Of a DNA stretch of 64,000 nt, positions 1 through 9,441 are shown piece by piece. The position numbers and the translations under genes are program-made. The stretch is from Fodinibius salipaludis. GTDB lineage: Bacteria; Bacteroidota; Rhodothermia; Balneolales; Balneolaceae. The DNA lies in assembly GCF_002287075.1 (NCBI RefSeq), contig NZ_NSKE01000005.1, forward strand, positions 186,001 to 250,000, written 5' to 3'. Every line of letters begins with the position of its first letter. Position 1 is the stretch's first letter. Under the pieces are notes generated by a model that did no database searches, was not told the origin of the DNA, and saw only the letters and a list, made by a program, of their open reading frames with translations.

Positions 1-1
1 A

Positions 2-2569
2 GGCGCGAATATTACCTCAAATACAGGTGCCCCTGGTGGAGGTATGTCGGTTAAACTACGTGGCGTTACCACCATCAATGGTTCCTCTGAGCCGCTGTAC
101 ATTATTGACGGTATCTACCTAAATAATGATGCCATAGCAAACGGATCCAATGCGGTAACACAAGCAGCAGCTGGCGGTAGCTCTTCGAACCAAGACAATC
201 CGGTAAATAGGGTGGCCGATCTGAATCCTGATGAAATTCAAAGTATTGAAGTGCTCAAAGGTGCTTCTGCAGCCGCTATTTACGGGCAACGAGCCTCAGG
301 CGGTGTGGTTATTATTACAACCAAGAGAGGCAGTGGAGGGAAAGCACAATTTAGTGCCTCTCAATCTATTGGCCTTACAACTATCCAGAAAAAGCTGGGA
401 CAACGTCAGTTTACAGAAGCAACTGCTGAATCAGCCTTTGGCCCTAAAGGAAAAGCGCTTTTTAATGAAGCCAAATCCAGCAATCGCTTTCTGGATTATG
501 AAGAACTCATGTATGGTCAAGAAGGAGTACTTTCAAAAACCCAGATTAGCAGTAGCTTTGGAAATGAATCTACCTCCTTTTATGTAAGCGGCATGCTTCA
601 AAATGATGAAGGCATCATCAAAACCACCGGATATGAAAAACAATCGATCCGGGCCAATGTAGACCACCAATTTACCGAGAAGTTCAATGTTTCCGTTTCC
701 TCAAACTATATTCACTCTGAATCGCGAAGGGGGCTTACGGGGAATGACAATACCGGTACTACCTTTGGTGTTTCCATGGTAGCCACTCCGAATTTTATTG
801 ATTTGCGACCTGAAAACGGTGTCTATCCTGCCCACCCATTCAATACCGCAAACCAGCTTCAGACAAGAGATCTATTTTCAAACTCTGAAAATGTCAATCG
901 CGTATTAACATCTGTGAAAGCTGAATATGATATCTTCCAAAAAGATGGGAATTACCTGGCCCTCCAGTTCCAGGGTGGTGTTGACTTTTTTAGCCAAAAC
1001 AATAAGCTCATTTTTCCAAGCGATCTTCAGTTTGAGCGCATCAGTGCTCAACCCGGAACCCTTGTTGAAACCAATACCAACAACTTGAATACCAACACCT
1101 CATTAATGCTGATACACACCTTTAGCCTTTCCGAAAACGCGACACTAGTTTCACAAGGTGGATATACTTCATTTAACAACGACCAAAACACTATCTCTAC
1201 TGTTGGCAGAGGTATTTTGGGGACCCAAACCAATGTTGACCAAACAGTGAGCGTCAGTAATAACCAAACCAGGATCTACCAACGAGATCGTGGATTTTTC
1301 ATCCAGGAAGAGTTCAATTACAACGATACCTATATTACCACTGTAGGATTACGGGGTGATAAGTCAGATCGTAATGGAAATGTGAATGAAATATTTTATT
1401 ATCCCAAAGCATCGTTTGCTTGGAATATCTCGAATATGGATTTCTGGGAAGGCAATGGCCCAATCGATAATTTAAAACTTCGTACTGCATACGGACAAAC
1501 GGGTAATCTTTCTACCTTCGGTGCAAAGTTTACCTCACTGGGCCCGTCTAATATAGGTGGATCCGGAGGTATATTAATCACCAATACACGGGGAACCGAT
1601 GATATTCAACCCGAACGCCAGAAAGAGTTGGAAGCCGGTTTTGATATCAGCGCTTGGGGAGGAACAGCGAACTTAAGCGTTACCGTTTACCAGAAAAACA
1701 TTTCAGAACTGTTGCTGCAACGTGAACTAGAACCATCTACCGGCTTTAGTTTCGAAAGCTTTAACGGAGGTGGATTGCGCAACCGTGGTATTGAAGCCAG
1801 TCTGGACCTTACTCCTGTTCGCAATAACAATCTCAATTGGAATTCCACCTTTACCTTCTCTAAAAATGTTTCAGAGGTAACTGACCTCTCAGTTCCTGCC
1901 TTTGACGTGGGTGGATTCGGGACATCATTGGGTGTTTATCGCGTGGAAGAAGGGAAGTCGGCCACACAAATTGTTGGTCTTGATCCTGTAAAAGACAGCA
2001 ACGGTAATTTTAGTGGAGATATTACCACCAAAAAATTAGGTGACGGTGAGCCCAACTTTCAACTTTCTTGGTATAACCAGCTCAATATATTAAAGAATGT
2101 TGATTTCTCCTTTATGCTACACTGGAAAAAAGGTGGCGATGTCATCAATCTTACTGAACTCCTGTCGGACCTAAACGGTACCACAGCTGATTATGATGAT
2201 ACCGACCTTACCTTCCCCGACTTTGTTAACGAAGCCGGCGGTATTACAGATGATACCAAGAACGGAGTAAAACGTGCCAGCTTGTTAGGTGTTACCACCC
2301 GACAATTTGTGCAGGACGGGTCATACCTGCGCATGCGAGAAATTGGGCTATATTACAATGTCCCAACACAAATGATAGAAGGTATTAGTTCTGCCTTAAG
2401 AGGAATACGCTTCGGTGTATCTGCGACAAATCTGTTTACCATATCTCCCTATCGTAGTTATGACCCCGAAGTTTCCAACTTTGGTAATCAACCCATTGCT
2501 CAAGGTATTGAGGTGACACCCTATCCCTCAACCAAGCAGTATTATTTCCACTTTAATATCGATTTTTAA
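2..2569 (+). CDS. SusC/RagA-type TonB-dependent outer membrane transporter, 5' end cut by window
   Basis: The reading frame is open from base 2 and its first ATG (44) lies inside the plug domain, so the true start is upstream of the window. The visible N-terminal part has the SusC-type plug signature (GAPGGG, then PLYIIDGIYL), followed by the SIEVLKGASAAAIYG and GGVVIITTKRG plug motifs. The rest, about 700 residues, is an outer-membrane beta-barrel ending in an aromatic terminus (YYFHFNIDF). Family members import oligosaccharides or peptides with energy from TonB. The susD partner follows by 19 bases, which fixes the SusCD assignment. The substrate cannot be told, since no glycoside hydrolase or peptidase of a utilisation locus lies next to it. 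Confidence 0.95.
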   Translation, partial: GANITSNTGAPGGGMSVKLRGVTTINGSSEPLYIIDGIYLNNDAIANGSNAVTQAAAGGSSSNQDNPVNRVADLNPDEIQSIEVLKGASAAAIYGQRASGGVVIITTKRGSGGKAQFSASQSIGLTTIQKKLGQRQFTEATAESAFGPKGKALFNEAKSSNRFLDYEELMYGQEGVLSKTQISSSFGNESTSFYVSGMLQNDEGIIKTTGYEKQSIRANVDHQFTEKFNVSVSSNYIHSESRRGLTGNDNTGTTFGVSMVATPNFIDLRPENGVYPAHPFNTANQLQTRDLFSNSENVNRVLTSVKAEYDIFQKDGNYLALQFQGGVDFFSQNNKLIFPSDLQFERISAQPGTLVETNTNNLNTNTSLMLIHTFSLSENATLVSQGGYTSFNNDQNTISTVGRGILGTQTNVDQTVSVSNNQTRIYQRDRGFFIQEEFNYNDTYITTVGLRGDKSDRNGNVNEIFYYPKASFAWNISNMDFWEGNGPIDNLKLRTAYGQTGNLSTFGAKFTSLGPSNIGGSGGILITNTRGTDDIQPERQKELEAGFDISAWGGTANLSVTVYQKNISELLLQRELEPSTGFSFESFNGGGLRNRGIEASLDLTPVRNNNLNWNSTFTFSKNVSEVTDLSVPAFDVGGFGTSLGVYRVEEGKSATQIVGLDPVKDSNGNFSGDITTKKLGDGEPNFQLSWYNQLNILKNVDFSFMLHWKKGGDVINLTELLSDLNGTTADYDDTDLTFPDFVNEAGGITDDTKNGVKRASLLGVTTRQFVQDGSYLRMREIGLYYNVPTQMIEGISSALRGIRFGVSATNLFTISPYRSYDPEVSNFGNQPIAQGIEVTPYPSTKQYYFHFNIDF

Positions 2570-2588
2570 TTTATAAGTATTGACTATT

Positions 2589-3962
2589 ATGAACAATATT
2601 AAACATCATATATCGATCGCTTCAGTACTTCTGCTTGCCTTGTCATTTGTAAGCTGTAATATCGTCAACGTTGAGGATCGTCCTGATCCTAATAACACAG
2701 CACTGGAAACGGTAGTTGAGAATCCCACCCCGTCAGAGATTAACACTCTTATAACGGGTACCGAATCGAGTCTAAGAACCGACCTTCGTATTTACCATAT
2801 TAACGTTGGTATGATAGGCCGGGAAATGTATCGCTTTTTAGCAGCTGAACCACGTAATACTCAGGATCTATTAGGCGGCGGCTCTTCTGAACTCGATGCC
2901 GGATCTTTCTATACTTCGCGTCCTTGGGCAGCCTTCTATACCAGTATTCGTAATGCTAACATTCTCATCGAATCAGTAAAAACCATCACTGATAACAATG
3001 CTGTAAGTGAAGCAGAACGAAACGGTATCTTTGGTTTTGCCAAAACTATTAAAGCCTATCAATATCTTATGGCTTTGACAATGCATAATGAGAATGGGAT
3101 CCGTAAACAAAATCAAACTGATTTCTTTTCGACCGGTGCATTGCTAAGTAAAGCTGACAGCTATCAACTGGTTGCTGATCTTCTTGATGAAGCTGCCACC
3201 CACCTCTCGAATGCCGGAAGCGAATTCTCATTCCCCCTTTCACCAGGCTTTGAAGGCTTTGACAGCCCTTCAACCTTTTTACAGTTCAACCGTGGCCTAC
3301 GGGCTCGTGTTGCTGTATACCGGGGGAATTTTGATGCAGCCATGGGATTTGTCGGCAACTCATTTTTAGATGCAAGCGGCGACCTCAAAAATGGTGTCTA
3401 CCATGTCTTCTCCACAGGATCAAATGATATTACGAATCCACTGTTCTCTAATCCCCAATCGGGCGCGGGTGACAGTTATGTTGTCCATCCCTCATTTGTA
3501 ACTGATGCCGAAAGTGGAGACAACAGGGTCGTTGGTAATAAAGCAATCCTACGCTTAGATGAGAACGGCGACGTAAACACTGCCAGTCTTGACGAACTTT
3601 CCAGTGATTACGGGCTGTTTGTTTATAAAACCCAAACAGCACCTATGCCTATTATCAAGAATGCTGAGCTGCTACTCATTCGAGCAGAAGCCAACATCCA
3701 TGGTAGTACTCCTAACTTAACTGCTGCTGAAGATGATATTAATGTTATTCGTAACGCGGCGGGACTGTCCGACTACAGTGGCCCACAAACCCAACAAGCA
3801 CTCGAAGATGAGATGCTTCGTCAACGACGATATGAACTTTTCTTTGAAGGGCATCGCTGGGTAGATATGCGTCGTTATAATCGTTTGGGTGAGCTGCCAC
3901 TCGACCGATCCGGTGATAACGTCTGGGAGTCATTCCCAATACCAGAAAGTGAAAATATTTAA
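2589..3962 (+). CDS. SusD/RagB-type substrate-binding outer membrane lipoprotein
   Basis: A 457-residue protein with a lipoprotein signal peptide (hydrophobic stretch ending LSFVSC, Cys near residue 23). The body is SusD-like, and the C-terminus carries the family hallmark RRYELFFEGHRWVDMRRY followed by a short polar tail with FPIPESE. It forms the lid on the preceding SusC barrel and binds substrate at the cell surface. I chose ATG 2589 rather than TTG 2580 because it starts directly before the basic n-region (MNNIKHH). It shares an operon with the upstream susC and ends just before a strong hairpin terminator. Confidence 0.95.
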   Translation: MNNIKHHISIASVLLLALSFVSCNIVNVEDRPDPNNTALETVVENPTPSEINTLITGTESSLRTDLRIYHINVGMIGREMYRFLAAEPRNTQDLLGGGSSELDAGSFYTSRPWAAFYTSIRNANILIESVKTITDNNAVSEAERNGIFGFAKTIKAYQYLMALTMHNENGIRKQNQTDFFSTGALLSKADSYQLVADLLDEAATHLSNAGSEFSFPLSPGFEGFDSPSTFLQFNRGLRARVAVYRGNFDAAMGFVGNSFLDASGDLKNGVYHVFSTGSNDITNPLFSNPQSGAGDSYVVHPSFVTDAESGDNRVVGNKAILRLDENGDVNTASLDELSSDYGLFVYKTQTAPMPIIKNAELLLIRAEANIHGSTPNLTAAEDDINVIRNAAGLSDYSGPQTQQALEDEMLRQRRYELFFEGHRWVDMRRYNRLGELPLDRSGDNVWESFPIPESENI

Positions 3963-3984
3963 TATCCAACACACTTTAACCATC

Positions 3985-4016
3985 AAAGGCCGGAAGTAGA
4001 TACTCCGGCCTTTTTT
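3985..4016 (+). terminator. Rho-independent terminator after susD
   Basis: GGCCGGA (3988-3994) pairs with TCCGGCC (4004-4010) across a 9-base loop and is followed by six T. It closes the susCD operon. Confidence 0.9.
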
Positions 4017-4083
4017 ATTTATCCCCAGCCTGCGTTTTTGTATTTTAGGCGACTAATTGTTAGAGACGAACAACATTTAACTT

Positions 4084-5289
4084 ATGGCAACGTACGACTT
4101 CATCATAGTAGGAGCCGGCATCGTCGGCCTTTCGACAGCGTATAAAATTACCCAATCCTACTCCGATTTAAATATCCTGGTGCTCGAAAAAGAGGATGAC
4201 GTTGCTGCTCACCAGACCGGAAACAACTCCGGTGTTATTCATTCGGGCATCTACTACAAGCCCAACAGCTATCGCGCCAAAAACTGCGTAGACGGACGCC
4301 ACCAACTTGTTAATTTTTGTGAGCGACACGGTGTAGATTATGAAATTTGTGGCAAGGTCATCGTTGCTACCGATGAAGAGGATATTCCGCGCTTGAACAA
4401 GATTTTTGAGACAGGCCAGATCAACGGTATCGAAGGCATCAAAAAAATTGATCCGCAAGAGGTTACCGAAATTGAACCCTACGTAACCAATAGCGTAAAA
4501 GGCATTCACGTGCCCTGCTCTGGTATTGTTGATTACGTAGGCGTCTGCCAACAACTGCGAACGCTCATCGAAGAAAATAATAACCGGGTTGCATGTGAGC
4601 AAGAGGTCACGAACATCGATCAAAATAAAAGCGGTCTTTCTGTAAAAACAACGACTGATACTTTCGACGGAAAATATTTAATTAACTGTGCCGGTTTGTA
4701 CAGTGATCATGTTGCTGAGTCTGCAGGCGTTCGTCCAGATATCCAAATTGTGCCCTTTCGCGGCGAATACTACGAGTTGAAACCGGAGGTGAAACACTTT
4801 GTGAACGGTCTAATTTACCCCATGCCCAATCCGGCGTTTCCATTCCTTGGCGTACACTTTACCAAGATGGTCCGCGGGGCAGTAGAATGTGGACCCAATG
4901 CCGTTTTTGCCTTCAAGCGCGAAGGATACGACAAGCTTTCATTTGATCTGGAGGAAACGATTGAAACGCTCAACTTCCCCGGGTTCTATAATCTGTCCAG
5001 AAAGTATTGGAAAATGGGATTAGATGAATGGTATCGATCCTTTTCCAAAAAAGTTTTTGTAAAAGGACTTCAAAAACTGATTCCCTCTATTCGTCCCAAA
5101 CATCTCAAACCTTCTCCCTCGGGCGTTCGTGCAATGGCCTTAAAGCCCAATGGTGAAATCCTCGATGACTTCCAGTTTGAAGTTACTGAACGGGAAATTC
5201 ATATTCTCAACGCCCCCAGCCCCGCTGCAACGGCCGGATTAGCTATTGGTGATGAGATTCTGAAGCGCGCCGAGAACACATTTATGTAA
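4084..5289 (+). CDS. lhgO: L-2-hydroxyglutarate oxidase
   Basis: A 401-residue FAD-dependent oxidoreductase of the DAO superfamily. The N-terminus has the dinucleotide-binding motif VGAGIVGLSTAY (about residues 9-20), followed by the LhgO-typical HQTGNNSGVIHSGIYY segment. The C-terminal region has RPSPSGVRAMALKPNG-like sequence and the closing FAD contact SPAATAGLAIG. The family oxidises L-2-hydroxyglutarate to 2-oxoglutarate, in E. coli passing electrons to the quinone pool. The length matches the family. The gene lies just before a D-2-hydroxyacid dehydrogenase of the YdiJ type, so the two may deal with both enantiomers; they are separated by 165 bases and may be transcribed apart. Confidence 0.93.
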   Translation: MATYDFIIVGAGIVGLSTAYKITQSYSDLNILVLEKEDDVAAHQTGNNSGVIHSGIYYKPNSYRAKNCVDGRHQLVNFCERHGVDYEICGKVIVATDEEDIPRLNKIFETGQINGIEGIKKIDPQEVTEIEPYVTNSVKGIHVPCSGIVDYVGVCQQLRTLIEENNNRVACEQEVTNIDQNKSGLSVKTTTDTFDGKYLINCAGLYSDHVAESAGVRPDIQIVPFRGEYYELKPEVKHFVNGLIYPMPNPAFPFLGVHFTKMVRGAVECGPNAVFAFKREGYDKLSFDLEETIETLNFPGFYNLSRKYWKMGLDEWYRSFSKKVFVKGLQKLIPSIRPKHLKPSPSGVRAMALKPNGEILDDFQFEVTEREIHILNAPSPAATAGLAIGDEILKRAENTFM

Positions 5290-5375
5290 CTTTTTGATAG
5301 TTCAAGTACCGGGGACTTCCTCAACAGGACACTTTATTAGGTTTTTTAAGTAGCTAAAAAGTTTACTGATTATTT

Positions 5376-5406
5376 AAACCCCGAGGATTATAAATTTTCG
5401 GGGTTT
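5376..5406. other. Inverted repeat between lhgO and the ydiJ-like gene
   Basis: AAACCCCGA (5376-5384) pairs perfectly with TCGGGGTTT (5398-5406) around a 13-base loop. No T-run follows on the plus strand, so it may be a weak terminator or a leader hairpin for the next gene. Confidence 0.45.
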
Positions 5407-5454
5407 GTACTATAACCTTGCAAAGGCATCCAAATATTGGTATATCTTTCTCCT

Positions 5455-8361
5455 ATGGATATATCTCTCGAATCCTCCACTCCCGACATTCATACCGACG
5501 ACCAAACACGCCACTTGTACGCCAACGATGCCTCCAGCTATGAGGAATTGCCCGAAGGCGTAGCTTTCCCAGAGTCGCAACAAGACATTGCAAAACTTGT
5601 CCTATGGGCTCGCGAAAACGGAAAAAGTATCACGGCGCGGGGAGCGGGCACCAGCCTGGCAGGACAAACAACCGGCGGTGGCATTGTCATGGATGTAGGC
5701 CGCAACATGAACCAGATCATTGAAATTGACGAGAGTGAGCAGTTTGCCTACGTACAGCCCGGCGTCATTCGGGATACCTTAAACCGGGAGGCTGGTAAAT
5801 ATAATCTGCTCTTTGGTCCCGATACCGCCACCACGAATCGCTGTATGATTGGCGGCATGATCGGTAATAACTCATGCGGTATTTTTTCCATCAAGCATAA
5901 AACAACCCGAGAACATATTCTCGAAATTGATGCCGTATTGAGTGACGGTTCACGTGCTACTTTCAAGCCGCTTTCGGAGACTGAACTGGCAGCGAAGATG
6001 GAGCTCGATACGCTCGAGGGCCATATTTATCGAGAAATAATTGCGCTCGTTCGTGAGCATCGTGATCAGATTTTAGAAAACTATCCGCATCCCGAAATTA
6101 TTCGGCGCAATACCGGTTATGCCCTTGATCGTCTTTGCGAAATGCAGCCCTTTAATCCCGACGGCAGAAAATTCAATATGGCTGAACTGCTATGCGGCAG
6201 TGAAGGAACGTTAGCGATGACCACTTCGGCAAAATTAAACCTTGTCCCTCGCGACTCAGAATCCATTATTTTAGTACCCCATTTTTCAACCATACGAAAA
6301 GCTCTTGAAGCCACAGTCGAAATTGTGAAGGAAGATCCTGCTGCCGTTGAGTTGGTCGATGATATTATCCTCAACGCCACAAAAGGCAATATCGAACAGC
6401 GCGAAAACCGCTTCTTTTTGGATGGTGATCCCAAAGCGATTCTAATTGTCCAGTTTGACGGTGATGACGCTGATACTCTTCAGCAAAAAGCTGAAAAGCT
6501 TTCCAAAAACCTACAAGAGATGAAGCTCAGTGAAGCTACGCCCATCATCACCAATGAACATAAAATGGAGCGCGTCTGGAACCTGCGTAAAGCGGGACTG
6601 GGACTACTGATGGGACTGGGCTCAGAGGGACGAACGCCTACCTTTGCTGAAGATACCGCGGTGCGTGTCCCCGACCTGCCCGATTATATCGATGACTTCC
6701 AAAAGATCTTGGACAAACACGAAACCAACTGTGTGTTTTATGCGCACGCTTCGGTTGGAGAGCTACACCTGCGCCCGGTTATTAATCTGCAAAAACCAGA
6801 AGAGATTGAAAAGATGAAAACCATGGCTGGGGAAATTGCCGACTTGGTACGCAGCTATCGCGGTTCGTTATCCGGCGAACACGGCGACGGACGTGCACGC
6901 GCCCCATATATCGAAAAAGTGCTTGGGGCAGAGATGATGCCGCTGCTCAAGAAAGTAAAACAGATTTGGGATCCGAATGGCATTTTCAATCCCGGAAAGA
7001 TTACCGATTCCAAACCGATGGAGCAGGATCTCCGGTATTCTCCTTCTTATAAAAAGCCCAACGTTGACACCCATTTCAACTGGCGTAAAGAAGAGGGCTT
7101 TGCGGACGCGGTCGAGCTTTGCAACGGGGCGGGGGTTTGCCGAAAACTGTCAGAAAGTGGGGGCACAATGTGTCCCAGCTATATGGCTACCAAAGAGGAA
7201 AAGGATTCCACCCGCGGACGGGCAAATCTTTTTCGCCAGCTATTTTCGGGTAAACAAAAAGAGGCTTTTCAATCCAAGGAACTAAAGGATGCCTTGGGTC
7301 TGTGCCTGAGTTGCAAGGCTTGCAAAAGTGAATGTCCCGCCAATGTGGATATGGCGAAAATGAAAGCTGAATTCACCCAAGGTTGGCATAAAGAACACGG
7401 GATATCACTGGGCGAACGATTTTTTGGTCAAGCAGCTAAGCTATATCCCCTGGCTTCGCTGTTTCCAACATTTACAAATTGGATAATGCGTCAGCCTGTG
7501 ACTAAGGAACTTCTGCAACAGTTTCTGGGTATCGACATACGCCGCGACTTGCCTACTTTTGCCAATAAAACGTTTATGGACTGGTGGGATAAGAACCACG
7601 CTAATTTAACTCGTCCGACGTCAAATCCAGACGTTGGACAAGAAAGTAGACAGGAAGTGGTTCTCTTAATTGATATTTTTACCAATTACCACGAACCGGA
7701 AATAGGCAAAGCGGCTGTGCGGTTTTTAGAGTCCCAAGGCTATAGGGTTATTGTCCCTGATTTTCACGAGGTGGGGCGTCCGCAAATATCCAAGGGGATG
7801 CTCACCCATGCCAAAAAAATATTGGACACCAACCTGCCCCGGCTGGCCAACTTTGCCGATCGCGGAATGCCTATTATCGGACTTGAACCCTCAGAGATTT
7901 TAACGCTGCGTGATGAATACCTCGACCTATGTGACGAAGATCAGGTTCACTCAGCACAAAAAGTTGCCAATGCCAGCCATACCTTTGAGGAGTTTTCCGC
8001 TGACTTACTGGCAGATTCTCCTGTATCTACAAAAGACAAAAAGGTATTTGTACACGGACACTGTCACGCCAAATCACTCATTGGCAATTCGGCCATTCGC
8101 AAAGCGCTGGAAGATGCCGGCTATGAAGTAGAGGTTTGGGATACCGGCTGCTGCGGAATGGCGGGCAGCTTTGGATATGAAGTCAGTCATTATGAAGTAT
8201 CGATGGATATTGGGAAACAACGACTCTTCCCTGCCTTGAAACATCTCCCGGAAGATGCGCTCGTCTGTGTACCGGGATTTTCATGTCGTCATCAGATAAA
8301 AGATGGCGTTAACGTACAGACCTTCCACCCTGCCAAACTGCTCGCTGAGACATTGATCTAA
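5455..8361 (+). CDS. FAD-binding and Fe-S/CCG-domain D-2-hydroxyacid dehydrogenase (YdiJ-like)
   Basis: A 968-residue protein with three parts. Residues about 30-210 are a PCMH-type FAD-binding domain (ARGAGTSLAGQ; NRCMIGGMIGNNSCG). Residues about 210-530 are the FAD-oxidase C-terminal domain ending SGEHGDGRARAPY. Residues about 550-650 hold cysteine clusters for Fe-S centres (CNGAGVC; CLSCKACKSECP). The last third carries two CCG-type patches (GHCHAKS about 870; DTGCCGMAGSFGYE). This is the architecture of E. coli YdiJ, a D-2-hydroxyglutarate dehydrogenase, and of glycolate/D-lactate dehydrogenases. ATG 5455 is preferred to TTG 5437. The neighbour lhgO supports a role in 2-hydroxyglutarate disposal, but D-lactate or glycolate remain possible substrates. 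Confidence 0.88.
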   Translation: MDISLESSTPDIHTDDQTRHLYANDASSYEELPEGVAFPESQQDIAKLVLWARENGKSITARGAGTSLAGQTTGGGIVMDVGRNMNQIIEIDESEQFAYVQPGVIRDTLNREAGKYNLLFGPDTATTNRCMIGGMIGNNSCGIFSIKHKTTREHILEIDAVLSDGSRATFKPLSETELAAKMELDTLEGHIYREIIALVREHRDQILENYPHPEIIRRNTGYALDRLCEMQPFNPDGRKFNMAELLCGSEGTLAMTTSAKLNLVPRDSESIILVPHFSTIRKALEATVEIVKEDPAAVELVDDIILNATKGNIEQRENRFFLDGDPKAILIVQFDGDDADTLQQKAEKLSKNLQEMKLSEATPIITNEHKMERVWNLRKAGLGLLMGLGSEGRTPTFAEDTAVRVPDLPDYIDDFQKILDKHETNCVFYAHASVGELHLRPVINLQKPEEIEKMKTMAGEIADLVRSYRGSLSGEHGDGRARAPYIEKVLGAEMMPLLKKVKQIWDPNGIFNPGKITDSKPMEQDLRYSPSYKKPNVDTHFNWRKEEGFADAVELCNGAGVCRKLSESGGTMCPSYMATKEEKDSTRGRANLFRQLFSGKQKEAFQSKELKDALGLCLSCKACKSECPANVDMAKMKAEFTQGWHKEHGISLGERFFGQAAKLYPLASLFPTFTNWIMRQPVTKELLQQFLGIDIRRDLPTFANKTFMDWWDKNHANLTRPTSNPDVGQESRQEVVLLIDIFTNYHEPEIGKAAVRFLESQGYRVIVPDFHEVGRPQISKGMLTHAKKILDTNLPRLANFADRGMPIIGLEPSEILTLRDEYLDLCDEDQVHSAQKVANASHTFEEFSADLLADSPVSTKDKKVFVHGHCHAKSLIGNSAIRKALEDAGYEVEVWDTGCCGMAGSFGYEVSHYEVSMDIGKQRLFPALKHLPEDALVCVPGFSCRHQIKDGVNVQTFHPAKLLAETLI

Positions 8362-8456
8362 AAAACTTCCCTTCGGAAGGCAACCCTCATCACAAAACTG
8401 CTGTATAGGCAAGAAACGACCTTCAGCTATCTAATTACAATTATGGGGGATTCATT

Positions 8457-8891
8457 ATGCTAATAAGCAACCATCAAAATACATTGTTAGCTATTGTAGT
8501 ATCACTGTTTCTTATTTTTACTGGATGCGGTGATTCAAGTACTGATACCGACACCGAGAATGATGACAACAACCAAAATCAATCCGCAAACTTTGAAAGT
8601 GGGTTAATCGGACCCGGAGAAACGTTTAGCTATACCTTTGAGGAAGAGGAAACAGTTGATTATTACTGTACTATCCATACACCAGATATGACCGGGCAAA
8701 TTACCGTAACAAGTAGTGTGGAAGCGGTAGATCGAGATACTGTCGAAATGGAAAACGACCAGTTTGTTCCTGAAAACCTTGAGGTAGCACCCAACACCGA
8801 GGTAGTTTGGGTTAACAACCAGGATCACGATCATGATATAAAAACAGGTACTCCTTCATCAGATAATGATGGAGACGATCCCAACTATTAA
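8457..8891 (+). CDS. Cupredoxin-like lipoprotein with permuted or truncated halves
   Basis: A 144-residue secreted protein. Residues 9-24 form a lipoprotein signal (Cys24), followed by an acidic, Asn-rich linker. Residues 50-84 look like the C-terminal half of a cupredoxin (GPGETFSYTF, then a Cys71-His74-Met78 copper loop and GQITV). Residues 97-131 look like the N-terminal half (FVPENLEVAPNTEVVWVNNQDHDHDIKTG, with candidate ligands His124/His126). In ordinary cupredoxins the order is the reverse. The protein could be a circular permutant that still builds one type-1 copper site, or a remnant of two tandem domains. A G-rich stretch (ATGGGGGA) sits shortly before the ATG. A function in periplasmic electron transfer or copper binding is inferred only from the fold. 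Confidence 0.7.
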   Translation: MLISNHQNTLLAIVVSLFLIFTGCGDSSTDTDTENDDNNQNQSANFESGLIGPGETFSYTFEEEETVDYYCTIHTPDMTGQITVTSSVEAVDRDTVEMENDQFVPENLEVAPNTEVVWVNNQDHDHDIKTGTPSSDNDGDDPNY

Positions 8892-8955
8892 TTTGATCAA
8901 ATGAGTCCACCCTGAAATCATCTACAGACTTCTATTATCCGGTTTCCCTTGCTTT

Positions 8956-8988
8956 GAGGTTAGGTGCACAAGCATCCAACCTCTTTTT
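8956..8988 (+). terminator. Terminator after the cupredoxin-like gene
   Basis: GAGGTTAGGTGC (8956-8967) pairs with GCATCCAACCTC (8972-8983), with two imperfect positions, across an ACAA loop and is followed by five T. It lies between convergent genes. Confidence 0.8.
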
Positions 8989-9367
8989 ATGTCTCCTTCT
9001 TTATAGGATACCCTGCTTCTGTCCAGGATCGAAATCCACCAGCCAGAGATTTCACGTTTTGATACCCCATTTTCTGCAGATTATCAGCAGCCAAGGCTGA
9101 ACGATATCCGCCTCCACAATACAGAACAATCTCCTCTTCTGCATCAGGATATTCTTCCTCAATATCACGCTCCAAAATACCGCGACCAAGATACTCGGCT
9201 CCTGCAATGTGTGCATCTTCCCATTCATCCTGCTCACGGACATCCAACAACACAAAATCGTCACCGGCTTTTTGTTTCTGCCTAACTTCTTCAGGCGTAA
9301 TTTCCTCAATACGGGTTTTAGCGTCGTCGACAAGTGTTACAAAACGATCGGAGTGATGTTTTCCCAT
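8987..9367 (-). CDS. Rhodanese-like sulfurtransferase domain protein
   Basis: A single-domain rhodanese of 126 residues without a signal peptide, so cytoplasmic. It shows the CH2A-like LLDVREQDEWEDAHIAGA (about residues 40-57) and the active-site loop with Cys84 (YCGGGYRSA), followed by the typical GGFRSW segment. Such proteins carry persulfide sulfur or act in stress and tRNA thiolation pathways; the specific acceptor is unknown. It is downstream of recN on the same strand with a 74-base gap and may be read from the same transcript. Confidence 0.9.
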   Translation of the reverse strand: MGKHHSDRFVTLVDDAKTRIEEITPEEVRQKQKAGDDFVLLDVREQDEWEDAHIAGAEYLGRGILERDIEEEYPDAEEEIVLYCGGGYRSALAADNLQKMGYQNVKSLAGGFRSWTEAGYPIKKET

Positions 9368-9441
9368 AATTAATAATATTTTGCCGTAGTTTTACGCGGA
9401 TAAAAACCAATTATACCCAAATACTGTCTATTAGTCGTGGC

